Source of the DNA: Siphonodentalium dalli
Lineage: Eukaryota > Mollusca > Scaphopoda > Gadilida > Siphonodentaliidae
Length of the DNA: 64,000 nt
Assembly: GCA_032622095.1 (NCBI GenBank)
Contig: CP136064.1
Location: 43,358,989 to 43,422,988, forward strand
Reading direction: 5' to 3'
Part shown: one piece after another, positions 44,954 to 55,676 of the stretch
Layout: each line of letters opens with the position of its first letter
How positions within the stretch are numbered: the first letter of the stretch is position 1
Notes under the pieces: model-generated
The model's database searches: none
What the model saw: only the letters and a program-made list of their open reading frames with translations
Told to the model about the DNA's origin: nothing
Made by a program: the position numbers and the translations under genes

Positions 44954-47900
44954 TAGTCCGTGGGCCAATTCTCAGAAAGCCTCTAGTTTAGAAGTTGGCT
45001 GCACCCCCCTCCAACAAAGGTTTTCATATATCAAATTAAAGGTGATTATATGACGCATCCGATTTTGCTTGATGCCAGCTTCAGACTGTGTCCCAAAATA
45101 TACTTTTCAGGGGAGACAACTCCTACCCCTAAAATAAAATAAAAATTTCATCGAGTACAAGTGTCAGCGTATAAAAAAATGACTGCGGTTATAAAGTGAA
45201 CAAGACATCGTTTATATTAATCATAGATCGCCATAAAACAACATGAGATACAATATTGGACCGATGTATAAGCTAGTTCGAAAATATTGCGATAAATATT
45301 TTGAAATTGCGAACCATTTCGTGGATTTTGAAAAATAGTGTCACATATAATTGGCTATAACTTGTAATACACAAGGGCTATTGACGCGCAACATATCTCA
45401 AAAATTGCCCCGAAGACACAGCAACACAATTTGGATGATAGAATGCCAATTATAATTCTGTGAAAATGCGCTGTGGGCATAAACTTAACCCCTCCCCCTA
45501 AAATATAATTTTCTCAGAAAAATGAATTGTAGAGTTTACACGTAGAATGCCGCATGCTAAGAAGGCTTTAGGGGCATGAAATGAAACAGTGTCGAGATTA
45601 ATGAACGGAAATTATAAACAACCTTGTCCGAACGTGTTCTAAGATGAAAGTTTGGGGGAAATGCTGAAAAATGGTAATTTTTACTAATTTCTCAAAATTT
45701 TACAACATTGTGATAAAACTTTGAAAGGGGTATGGAAAAATCACGCGAGGATACTGGTCCAGAATTTGTAAATTCATAAAACCTCACATGATCACTTTTT
45801 TGTCAACTATTTCATATTTTTTCAATTTTTATTTGAATTTTTGTAGAAAGCCGATTATATATATATATTTCAACTGGTCACATATGGCTACCAAAGGCTG
45901 ATGAGTGAAACTCACGGTTTACAGGGAGGTATTTTCTTATTTTATGGTGCATTTTGTGACATAGACATAAATGACGATATATAGAGCATCGGACACTTCA
46001 TATTTGAAAATTATTTTAAGATGGCGTCCAAAGCGGCCACCAACTTCGAAAATGTTCAAACTTACCGACACAAATTTAACTGGGTTCGTCATATGGGGGT
46101 AAGGGAATTGTTCATTAAGAAATACATTCACTGGTGCTCCTCAACAAACTAAAGAACTCTAATATCTTGTCTCAACTCATTTATTGTAATGAGTAATTGA
46201 TTGACAGAAATGCCCATAACACTGCTCATTCTCAGGATAGCCAGTTAAGTCAAAATTGGCACTACTTCGGTTATTCCATTCAGATCTCTTCACATTTCAT
46301 ACACCAGTACATCCTGACATGGCCGCGGCCAAATAACAACAACTCGCATGAATCATTGTAGCCAATTGCAGATCGCAGTAGTTTCATAACTGCATTTGGA
46401 TAGGGATGGAGTGCCATCAATGCGCTGTTGCTGTGTAGGACTTCCGACCCCCTCACGCAGCGACCACCGATGGCCGTCGTGGAAAACCAATCTCATATAA
46501 TCCCATGCACCCATATGTCTAATGCACGATAACTATGCTTTCTATACCGGTACTTCTGGTGCGGGGTAATTTTAGCCAGACCTATTTTCAACCTTGAGGG
46601 AGACAAGCAGAACTCCCATAGGTTGATTATACATTAGCGCTGGGGACGGACCGGGTCACTCGGAGCACTCCGATACACTGCATGTTAAAAGGTTCAGTAC
46701 TTCATGACTTTTAGGATTTTTTTTACTCTATTTAGCTGTTATGTTTCAGCCCAGCTTGTGGGTATATATTCTGGGTCAACATTTGGATTTGTTAACAATA
46801 CGAAGATTATAATAGTAGCGTGATGTTGATCTATGGTATGAACCCGACTGGCATGAAATGGACAATGAGAGTGGACTAGACGATCACGATTACGCCTGAA
46901 TCTTGCTTCATCATTGGTTATAGATTCGTTCTTATGCATTTGCATCTGGGAGCTGACTATTCCCGCTCTGAGTCCAGTAGATAACATTATTTACATGACA
47001 CTCAAACGGGCATATAGGTAAAAGGATATACTTTAGGGACACCTCATGTCACACTGCCTAGTGTTGTTATCATATAACCATAACATGTATCTCCTGCACT
47101 ATATACAGGACTATTGCCACACAACGTAGGACTATACATAGAGCCAAAATTGCATAGGGTTATAAGGACATGGCATTCCAGAATGGGTGTGAGTTATTGT
47201 GCCAAGTAATTGCCTGATATCTTGCACGAAAAACGTGTTGGTGTTATTGTTCTCGTTTTACAACAGAAGAAAGTTTATCATAATTCATCGACTTGAATAC
47301 ATGTCGGCTTGCCACATAAAGCACATACAAATATTGGCAGGTTGTAATTAGATCATCATCGATATTAGTAGATTGTTGAAGTTGTTGCATAATATGATAC
47401 ATTGCACTTCTTTTTCAGAATAAGTAATTATACCCTTTTCCTGCGACCCGAGAATACAATCCTGGTATTCAGGCAAGGCTTCACATATCCTGTGTCCATG
47501 ACACAGTTCCAGACAATGCCAAATATTTATCAGGTGGTGATAACAAAGACCACTTGACAGCCTTCTATTTCTTCGCGAATGGTCGAGTGCATAATCTACA
47601 TACTGTTTTAAAAACACTGAATTATATGTCAAGTGATACAGTCCGTGAATGGTGACGTTGGGTTAGAGTTAGTTCTTAATCTCGTGCTAGTATAGACTCG
47701 AGCAGACGCTAGTTATTGTTTTATTCCCCTGACGTACATGTCAAAATACTAGAATGTTATGTTCTCGATGAATAGGAGCTAGGATAACTCTTCATACTGA
47801 AACCAAAAATAGGTCATGTGTCTTTTCAGTGAACGAGATAGCGGACAGCATTGTCAAAGAGGTGTGTGAAACCTTGCCTCTAATTCACGCGTTGACAGGC

Positions 47901-49940
47901 TACGACATTCACAAACACCTATAACATGCAGCCTATTGACTATATTATAATGTCGTCAATTCGACAAATTAACGCATACGTTCTTATGTTGTGTAACCGA
48001 ACACTGGAACACATCTACCACCAGCAGACACAGACTCCTTAAGAAACCACATTAACACATCCTCGTGCGAACTATATTAGTGATTGGCACAGCATATTAA
48101 CTCCCCAGCCTTGTGTACCATGTCCTGACAGCCATGGTTTGTCGCTCTTTGATTGAGTCCTACAAACCAGACGGATTATACCTCCCCCCGATCGACTGTG
48201 ACTACTGAGCTTTGGCTGCAAAGATTCATGTGAATCTAACAAATGATCTTGTTTCACCACAGACTACCGATGTAACGATGTATGTGAGAATGTCTACAAT
48301 AACCGAAATAGTTAAAATTTTGACGACTCATAGGATGAGCAGATTGAGAGAACATTTAAGGAATAGATACTCAAATTATAGAAAAGGAAGTAGTAGTATG
48401 CCTTGAAAACTATTTGGCAACACAACAATATATACTGCAAATGTCATTTCTTTATTGATAAAAACTCCTCTGTATGACAACTAATTTCGTTAAAATTAAA
48501 TATTTCACCTGAACACATGTTTACATCAGAGATAGGCAACTTGAAATTGGAGGCTGGTAATTTGGGCATACAATTTCCTTATATTACTTCTCTAAACTGA
48601 TCCAAAAGGCACATGTTAGTGATGATTGTTTTAATCATTCTATACATTGACTTTTATCAAGTATTCCCTCAATAAATGAGTATATATAGTCATTAAGACA
48701 ACCTATTACCCATTAGCTTAAATTAATTGAAATAATAGTAGGGTTCTTCGGTTTGTTTACGGTTACCAGTGAACTCATGATTAACAATTCCCTTGTCCCC
48801 GGATAACGAACTCAGTCACGTTTGTGACGGAAAGTGTGAGAATTTTCTATTTTGTTGACCGTTTTGGATGCCATCCTAAACTTATTGTCCAATATGGAGC
48901 GCATGTAATGCCGTATCTATTGGCAAGTGTGATCACTGTCCCGACATGCGCGGCACAAATAAGAAAATACCGTTCTGTATAACGTAAGTCTCACCCATTA
49001 GCCTTTGTAGCCATATGTGTTCAGTTGAAATATAGTATACATGTATATAATCTTTCCATAGACATTCAAGTAAAAATTGAAAAATATACGAAATCATTTC
49101 CAGAAAGGTGATCATATGAGGTTTTATGGACTTACTAATTACTAGACCAGTGTTCTTGTGAGGTTATACCATAGCCTATCAAAATTTTATCACAATGTTG
49201 TAAATTTTACTGAAAATAGTAAAAATTCTCATTTTTCAAAATTGTTTTTCAAATTTTAAACTTAGATCACGTTAAGACACTGTTATTTATAATTCCCTTC
49301 ATCACTCTCTACATTGTTTCAGTTTATGCTTCTAAATCCAATTTGACAAGCAGCATACTAAGTGTTAACTACATCATTAGTTTTTCTGAAAAAGTTATAT
49401 TTTAGGGGGTGGGGTTAAGTTTACGCTCATATAACATTTTCACGGCTATAATCTTGACATTCCATTATTAAAATCGTTTTGATATGTCATTGGGGTAATT
49501 TTTGAGCCATGGTGCGGATCAATAGCTCATGTGGTTCACAAGTTATATCCATTTATATGTGACAATTTGTTTCAAAATCCAAGAAATGTTTGGCCATTTC
49601 AAAATATTTGTCGCAATTTTTTCTAACTAGCTCATATATTGGTCTAGTTTTGTATCTCGTGTACTTTTATGATCATTTCTTAATAATATAAACGATATAT
49701 TGTACAGTTTATAACCGTAATATTTTGTTTATGCTCCGACAATTGTACTCGAGAAAAGTTTCATTTTATTTTAGGGGTAAGAGTTGTCTTCCCCGAAAAA
49801 TCTATTTTGGGACACTTTCTGAAACTGGCAACAAGCAAAATCTGATGCGCCATATGATGACCTTTAATTTGATATATAGAAACCTTTGTTGGAGGGGGGT
49901 GCAGCCAAATTGAAAAATATCTTGTTTGGCCCACGGACTA
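44954..49940. mobile_element. ~5-kb fold-back element with ~1.1-kb inverted arms
   Basis: The left end TAGTCCGTGGGCCA and right end TGGCCCACGGACTA are flanked by tag on both sides (44,951-44,953; 49,941-49,943), so a 3-bp tag or 2-bp ta duplication is possible. The arms (44,954 to about 46,130; about 48,880 to 49,940) are complementary over their length with moderate divergence: gctgcaccccctccaacaaa, gattttgcttg, ggggagacaactc, cttaaccc(c)acccccta, catatggctacaaaggct. The interior (46.1-48.9 kb) shows a degenerate ORF. The superfamily is not identifiable from its ends. Confidence 0.8.
47440..47933 (+). pseudogene. Degenerate ORF inside the fold-back element, possible FEN1/PIN-like family
   Basis: On the + strand one frame reads HDTVPDNAKYLSGGDNKDHL and ANGRVHNLHTVLKTL (47.49-47.64 kb). 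Further on come SPDVHVKILECYVLDE and, in another frame, SVNEIADSIVKEVCETLPLI-HALTGYDIHKHL (47.83-47.93 kb). Many invertebrate transposon-associated proteins carry an SPDTDVxVL ... LPxxHALTGCDTTS pair, which I take to correspond to the FEN1-like metal-site and helix-two-turn-helix region. Here Cys is Tyr (TGYD) and the frame stops soon after. Alternatively these are chance matches in decayed DNA. The tttcag before the second piece could be an old splice acceptor. Confidence 0.4.
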
Positions 49941-49949
49941 TAGTTGTTG

Positions 49950-51830
49950 TGTAAAACCCCTGTCACACTCAGGCCGGCGCTCTCACTGCGCTGCAAAAGT
50001 ACCAACATATGAGTAACACGCAGGAGGAACGCCGAAAACTGTCGAAAATTGTCAAACTTTTAAAACAAAGTGTGCTCCTATTGCGTTCCTACTTTGTCAA
50101 GTCTCACGCTCTTAGTGCGTTCAAGTCGCTGTCATTGTGATGCTAGTACGTTCTCAATAAGTTCGCGGGCGCGGAGAGTACAGATAGCGCCTCCTGCGTT
50201 CTCCAGTCATAGTCAGTTTTTAGGTTGTGGGGAAAACACCCAACACTCATCAATAGATTAGCTGTCCGATTAAACTACTGTCACACTCCGCTGCGATCAG
50301 GCCGGCGCTTGCATTGCGCTGAAAAATAATCAAAGCGCCAACCAAAGCGCAGTAAGGTATCCAAGAACGTATTGGTGACGCAGTGGACACTGGCTAGGAC
50401 GGCAGAGGGTCTCCGTGATCGCCCCAGAGCGCCAGAGCGCCGCGCTTGTTTTGTGCATGCACAAACCAAGCGCAGAGGTTCGGCGTTCTGACCAGGCGTA
50501 GTACCGTCGCCATGACAGCGCAAAGCGTACTAACAACGCAATGACAACGTCTTGAACGCATTAAGAGCGTTTACGGCGTGAAGGAAACGCAGTGAGAGCG
50601 TGTGAGAGCGTGAGACTTGACAAAGCAGGAACGCAATGGGTCGTACAAAGTGGGCGATAAAAACGTCATAAGCGGGATAGGAGCATAGCTTGTCACGCGC
50701 GCCGCATGTATAACTAGTGAGGAGTTTCTCGTTTCGCGTGCGGGTTGACATTATCATTGGGTGTTTTATTAGTTTTATAGAACGGGAATTTTTGGGATGA
50801 TTAAAAGTCAAACTGCGAGCTGGAGGCCGAGTCCCGTAAAAAGTGCATGTAGTTGGGGAAATTCAATTTCGTTTATTGTGTTAATCAACGTTGATTAATG
50901 TTGATTTTTGGTTTGTCAATTACAAATGAAAGAAATTTCTGCAGCCCACTGGGGGTTGTGGTCGGAAACGGTCGAGTCGGCCACCGGTTCGTTAATTAGA
51001 GTTGGTCATTCGCAAAACCAATATATTTTATATTCTACAATTACTTCTTGGGTTTATAATATATGATTTTGAGAGCGTTGCCATTTCTGACATTGGTTCT
51101 CTTGTTTTAACAGATTGGAAATTTCTGACAATTTTCCGCGCTTCCATTGTGCGTTACTCGTATTTTGATACTTTTTCAACTCATGGCAAACGCCAGCCTG
51201 ATCGCAGCGGAGTGTGACAGTGGTATCAGCAGACCGCATTTCAAAGTGGGGTCGTACCGTAAACCTGCTGTAAACGCCGGAAGAACGCCATGTATAACGC
51301 TTGGGCGTAAAGCGAGCGCCAGAGTCGCAGTGGCAGCACAATGTGGACGTTCTATGAGCGGGAACCAGTCCATAACACCCCATGACAGCGCAGAAAGAGC
51401 GCAATAAGTTTTGGACAGAGCCTCATTGAGCGTATTAAGGACGGGAAAGGCACGTAGTGAGAATTTGATTAAGCTTACTGTAGTCGCAAAGACAAGATTA
51501 ATTTCTTGCTGCGACCACGAGACGCTAATATGCGCTCTTGCTACGTCCACATAACGCTCACGTCGCTCGCTTGGCGCTTTGCTTTGCGCTGTCACTGCGA
51601 CAGTACTACGTCCTGGTCAGAACGCCGAGCCTCTGCGCTTGTTTTGTGCATGCATAAAACAAGCGCGGCGCTCTGGCACCTATGGGCGACCATGGAGATC
51701 CTCGCCCGTTGTAGCCAGTGTCCACTGCGTCACCAATCGGTTCTTGGAGACCTTAGTGCGTTTAGGTGGGCGCTTTGATACTTTTGCAGCGCAATGAGAG
51801 CGCCGGCCTGAGTGTGACAGGGGCTTAAGG
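49950..51830. mobile_element. Nested inverted element of GCG-containing words
   Basis: The outer arms cccctgtcacactcaggccg-gcgctctca at 49,957 and its complement ending 51,824 are flanked by agttgttg (49,942-49,949; 51,831-51,838), a candidate 8-bp target duplication. A second, inner pair (actgtcacactccgctgcga, 50,279; complement ending 51,221) suggests one copy inside another. The interior is filled with words such as aacgc, gagcg and agcgt at about 10-bp intervals (for example 50,530-50,640). All ORFs here overlap in several frames and show no domain. Confidence 0.75.
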
Positions 51831-51838
51831 AGTTGTTG

Positions 51839-52084
51839 GTTATTTAATAATTGCATGACAGACACATGTTGAACAAGTGTCTACAAAAAAACGGACCTAC
51901 CACCACGCTAGTCGATACTTAATGTCCCATGTCACTGGTGTTTCTTGTGTACTGATTGTGTAGCAGAATGTTTGCTGCTGGTTGGACTCTTGAAAGACCA
52001 AGAGTCTGTATTCGATGCAAGAGAAATAACTCTATTCGTGATAAAACTGGTGTAACGACTGACGCTCGTGATGATATTTAGACT
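51839..52084. other. No recognisable feature
   Basis: Short unassigned stretch before the 3' end of gag-like copy C. Confidence 0.4.
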
Positions 52085-52495
52085 TCGACCTCAGTCTTAT
52101 TAAACTCAGACTATTGATTGATTGATTGATAATATTGTTTAACGTTGTTGTAGCCGCTAGGTCATATCACGACCAAGAACAGAATCAGGTATAAAAAAGA
52201 TCGTAGCGCAGCAACTGTGTAGATAAATCAGACAGTGGATTAGATTAAACAGTGGGCTTTGTATAAATAAAAGCACCAAAGAGGACTGTTTCCAAGTGTG
52301 CAAGCATACTATAATTATATAGTCTGCACATCGAAATATGTAAAATAGCTTTTAACATCAGATTTGTCAGTGATAATGTATTTGTAACGATGAATCGCGC
52401 ATGAACCTTGATCAATGCGTCAAGCTGATGGTCGGGTGGATGAGACAGAAGAATGTCATCTTTCACCAAACCGACAGCCTCAATCCACAAATTAA

Positions 52496-52643
52496 TCGAC
52501 TTCTTAACCACAGCAGAATTATGGGTAACTTTTCAGGATTTAGTCGGAAATATGGCTTGTTGCCATTCATCGGAAAGCTCAAGCCATATTACCGACTAAA
52601 TCCTGAAAAGTTACCCATAATTCTGCTATGGTTAAGAAGTCGA
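52496..52643. repeat. Near-perfect hairpin, 64-bp arms, in gag-like copy C
   Basis: tcgacttcttaaccacagca ... tatggcttg (52,496-52,559) pairs with its complement (52,580-52,643) across a 20-bp loop, with about three differences. Weaker complementarity continues outward (caccaaac; gatgaga), and atggtc occurs at both outer edges (52,429-52,434 region and 52,688-52,693 region). Copies A and B lack this segment, so it is an insertion or inverted duplication in C. Confidence 0.9.
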
Positions 52644-52689
52644 CATTGTTTGGTGTCTTGTGGTGTTAATCGTATCTCATCAAGCATAT

Positions 52690-54240
52690 GGTCAAATATT
52701 TATAGTTCAAATGTGAACCTCTTTCGGAGAGTATAAACGTTGTAGATACTTTGGCAATTTTTATTTCGCAGCAACATTCTTTTTTGTTGTGGATCAATAG
52801 CATGAACACGATTAGACTGTGTCGCAGTATCTGGCTCAACTTGGGTGGATTGTTTGTGAACAACGGGTTAATCTTCGGTAGACGTTTCCATGGCCCGTAA
52901 TACAGGTTCTGGGACAGGAGTTATTTCCTTTACGTCAAGATGTGTCGCTTGCGATACACGAATGGTGTTGGTATTGCTGTTGTCTGTCTGAGTGCTTTGT
53001 TTTATGTAGAAACAACAGCAGACTGGTTGAATGGATGTGACTGGTAATAATGGATGGTTCTGATACAGGAGTTATTTCCTTTACGTCAAGATGTGCCGCT
53101 TGTGGTAAACGAATGGTGTTGGTATGGCTGTTGTCTGTCTGATTGCTTGGGTCAGCACACTTTTTTTGTAGAAACGAAAGCAGACTGGTTGAATGGATGG
53201 TCGAACACCAACTATTTTCTTAGCATCTATATGAGAGATGCTTCTCAGCTTTACATTGTTGAATCCATAGTCCCAAAATGGGACATGGACGATCCATTGC
53301 AGCATGTGAACCTTGACAGTTTGGAATGGTTTTAAGATTCGTACATTCCTTATGATCATGACCAGAAATAGAATATCGTGCACATATGATTTATTTACTT
53401 ATATTTACACACTAAGTGTTGTCATCACTAAATCCAGTATTCTGATTGGTCGGCGCCCACGTGGCTAGTTGCAGTTATTTCTCGGTGAATGCGAAACGCC
53501 TCATAACACCAAGCTAATAACACCATCGATACGTCATTAGGTTTGGAAAGACGAACGCGTAATGCTTTGGGCGCATTTTGACTCGCGCAGGATTGACTTA
53601 ATACATCATCGGGTTTCAACATGAAGAGAAATTGTTCCTATTAACTTTTGCCAAGGGTGCTATTGTGTATTTTGGGCTGTTCTTGTCACGATACACTTTT
53701 CGTTTAAATATATTTACAAAAGCGGCTTTTTCGCTAAATGTATATAAATATAAGGATTAACTGTCATGTGGAGTATTTTTATGGAGATGTAACGGTGAGG
53801 TAAGTGGACATAACTTGTATGTAAAACACTTCGGGTTTTACACAAGTTATGTCCACTTACCTCACCGTTACATCTCCATAAAAACAGTCCACATGACAGT
53901 TAATCCTTATTTAGAATCTTCCTGGCCATGACCATACCCCTGATATTTAAAGCATGGCAATATGTTTGGAACGTATGTGTTTAAATCCATCTTCATATAC
54001 CCAACCTCCAATGTCGGTGGATCTTCGCACCGACTGAAGGTCAGAATATAAGTACTCAAGGGAACATTTTGTCCAACAACTGTCGTTGTAAATCGTATGT
54101 AATTACCTCTGGTGCTAACTCAGCTAATATATGACTCAGAAGAATCAGCTATATCACGAATTTTCAACACATGTCTGCTATCGTCCAATTTCTTGTGAGT
54201 AGTAATCAACACTGGTGTTTGTGCAGTAACTGTTCTAGAA
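52690..54240 (-). pseudogene. Gag-like ORF1, copy C
   Basis: From the 5' side: CSVCLFNRCEDP-type residues are scrambled, but the DNA matches copies A and B (gaccttcagtcggtgcgaag, tcttctgagtcatatatt). The knuckle region is cut by the 53.4-53.9 kb insertion; beyond it HDILFLVMIIRNVRIL and MLQWIVHVPFWDYG are the same DNA read one frame off, as in A. The in-frame DAKKIVGVRPSIQPV follows. The segment gagttatttcctttacgtca ... gactggttgaatggatg is duplicated in tandem (about 52,917-53,035 and 53,069-53,200). The most damaged of the three. Confidence 0.65.
53400..53915. mobile_element. ~515-bp insertion in gag-like copy C with a long hairpin
   Basis: The flanks (cgtgcacatatgatttattt-actt on the left, tcttcctggccatgaccata on the right) join directly in copies A and B. 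The inserted DNA ends with a hairpin at 53,750-53,910: ataaggattaactgtcatgt ... gtaaaac, loop of about 7 bp, and its complement, arms about 78 bp with few differences. No target duplication was recognised. Confidence 0.75.
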
Positions 54241-55176
54241 TAGAATATATTAGAATATGATTTATTGATTGTCTCAAGAACAGAGTATTATCAAATTATC
54301 AAACTTAACATAACATTTTGTGATAACACTGAATTGAAACGTGAAAAATGAGTGTTTAGCGAAAGAAAAGTTAGGTATTGAATAATGGTGAAAAGTGAAA
54401 ATATGAATGTTTAGGGAAAAGAAAAATTAAGTATTGGATAATAATGTGAAATGTCATCCTGGATATTATTACAGACCGGTTTATAGAATAAATACTCTTG
54501 TAGCCAACAAGACAGACTAATGAGTAATGGGGCATATGATCCTGAAGACTCAGATGTGTAGAAGTATTCAAATAGGCTTACAATTGCGTCTATAAATGAG
54601 ATGGGATTAACCCTATTTTAATAACTATATAGTACTTACTGTTTTTTTTTATGCATACATATAGTAGACATACGTAGTCAAATTTCATTTATTATGGTTC
54701 ATTATGCTATATGTGTTCTAGTGCACAACAGTCAGAGGATCAGACTATTGAACATGCTATGCGTTGCAGAATCTGAACTAAATAGCGAGAAAGCAAGGAT
54801 GCACCGGGCCGACCATCGTTTGGCCCGGCGTGAGAAATATGAACCTGTAAATGGCACAATCCTAGCATCTATCGACTGGCCTTAAACTTTCCAAGGGTTG
54901 GAAATTTCCAACCTGACACCTCGGGCCATAAGGTTGGACAATTTCAAAGTAATGGCCATTTCAGTCCAATATTTGGATTTAATATAGGAAAATATGTAAA
55001 TGCTGGTCTAAAAACAACACATTCTCCACCAATACATTGTTGGAAAATCAAACAACGAATACAATTTCAACTTATTGTTGGTGTGAAGTATTACAATTCC
55101 AACTGTTGAACTGTTGACCCTCTCACCACATCGCCACGTTCTGAGCAAGGACAATATTATTAAATATTTCAGAAAG
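54241..55176. other. No recognisable gene
   Basis: Unassigned AT-rich DNA. Near 54.3-54.45 kb a run of similar words recurs (gtgaaaaatgagtgtttagc, gtgaaaatatgaatgttta). No supported ORF. Confidence 0.45.
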
Positions 55177-55676
55177 TTAAAGGTACGGTTGGCCTTGGCG
55201 GTGGGTATCCTGTGAAAATATTTCCACCCGTCAAAAACCGCCACAAACAGAAAGAACATCAAATTGTAGACAGACTTTGTCCGTATATAAATAAGAAATA
55301 TCGCATAAACAGTATGGTATTCTCATATGTTTAACCATTGTTATGTAAACAAAGGCATAAAAAGTTACTTTTCTGGTGTTTGTTTATATTATGATGGTAA
55401 ACATAAAGAGCGTTATTGTTGGTGAATTCCTGATATGGAACTAATAAAGAGCGTTTATGTCATTTGTGTGTGATTAGCCAGTAGAATTGTGCTGTACTCT
55501 GTAACTCAATCAGCCTCTTGCTTAGGTAAAATATAGTAGGTATTTATGATAACATGCTGTTTACGCGATGGTCATGGTATATATTAATGAAACTGTATGC
55601 GTTTCAATGTTTTTCTGTTTACGGTGTTTGGAACAAATATGACATTTTCGACAATTAAGGCCTCACGTGCCTTTAA
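55177..55676 (+). mobile_element. TTAA MITE, young copy
   Basis: 500 bp, TTAA at 55,177-55,180 and 55,673-55,676. Identical by eye to 21,441-21,940 and, reversed, to 34,175-34,674. Confidence 0.92.

Larger units (their letters stand above)
52085..54240 (-). mobile_element. Gag-like retroelement, copy C (with two insertions)
   Basis: The - strand 3' end is cggctacaacaacgttaaac followed by an (atca)n tail at about 52,115-52,133, as in many non-LTR elements. The 3' UTR matches copy B, and the TTAA at 52,245-52,248 is the empty site of B's MITE. The element is interrupted by a hairpin segment (about 52,435-52,690) and a block of about 515 bp (53,400-53,915). 5' truncated at about 54,240. No reverse transcriptase. 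Confidence 0.75.

Noticed and set aside
44954-49940. Polinton/Maverick identity for the long-armed element
   Set aside because: It is too short, lacks 5'-AG ends and a 6-bp duplication, and shows no polymerase, integrase or capsid ORF.
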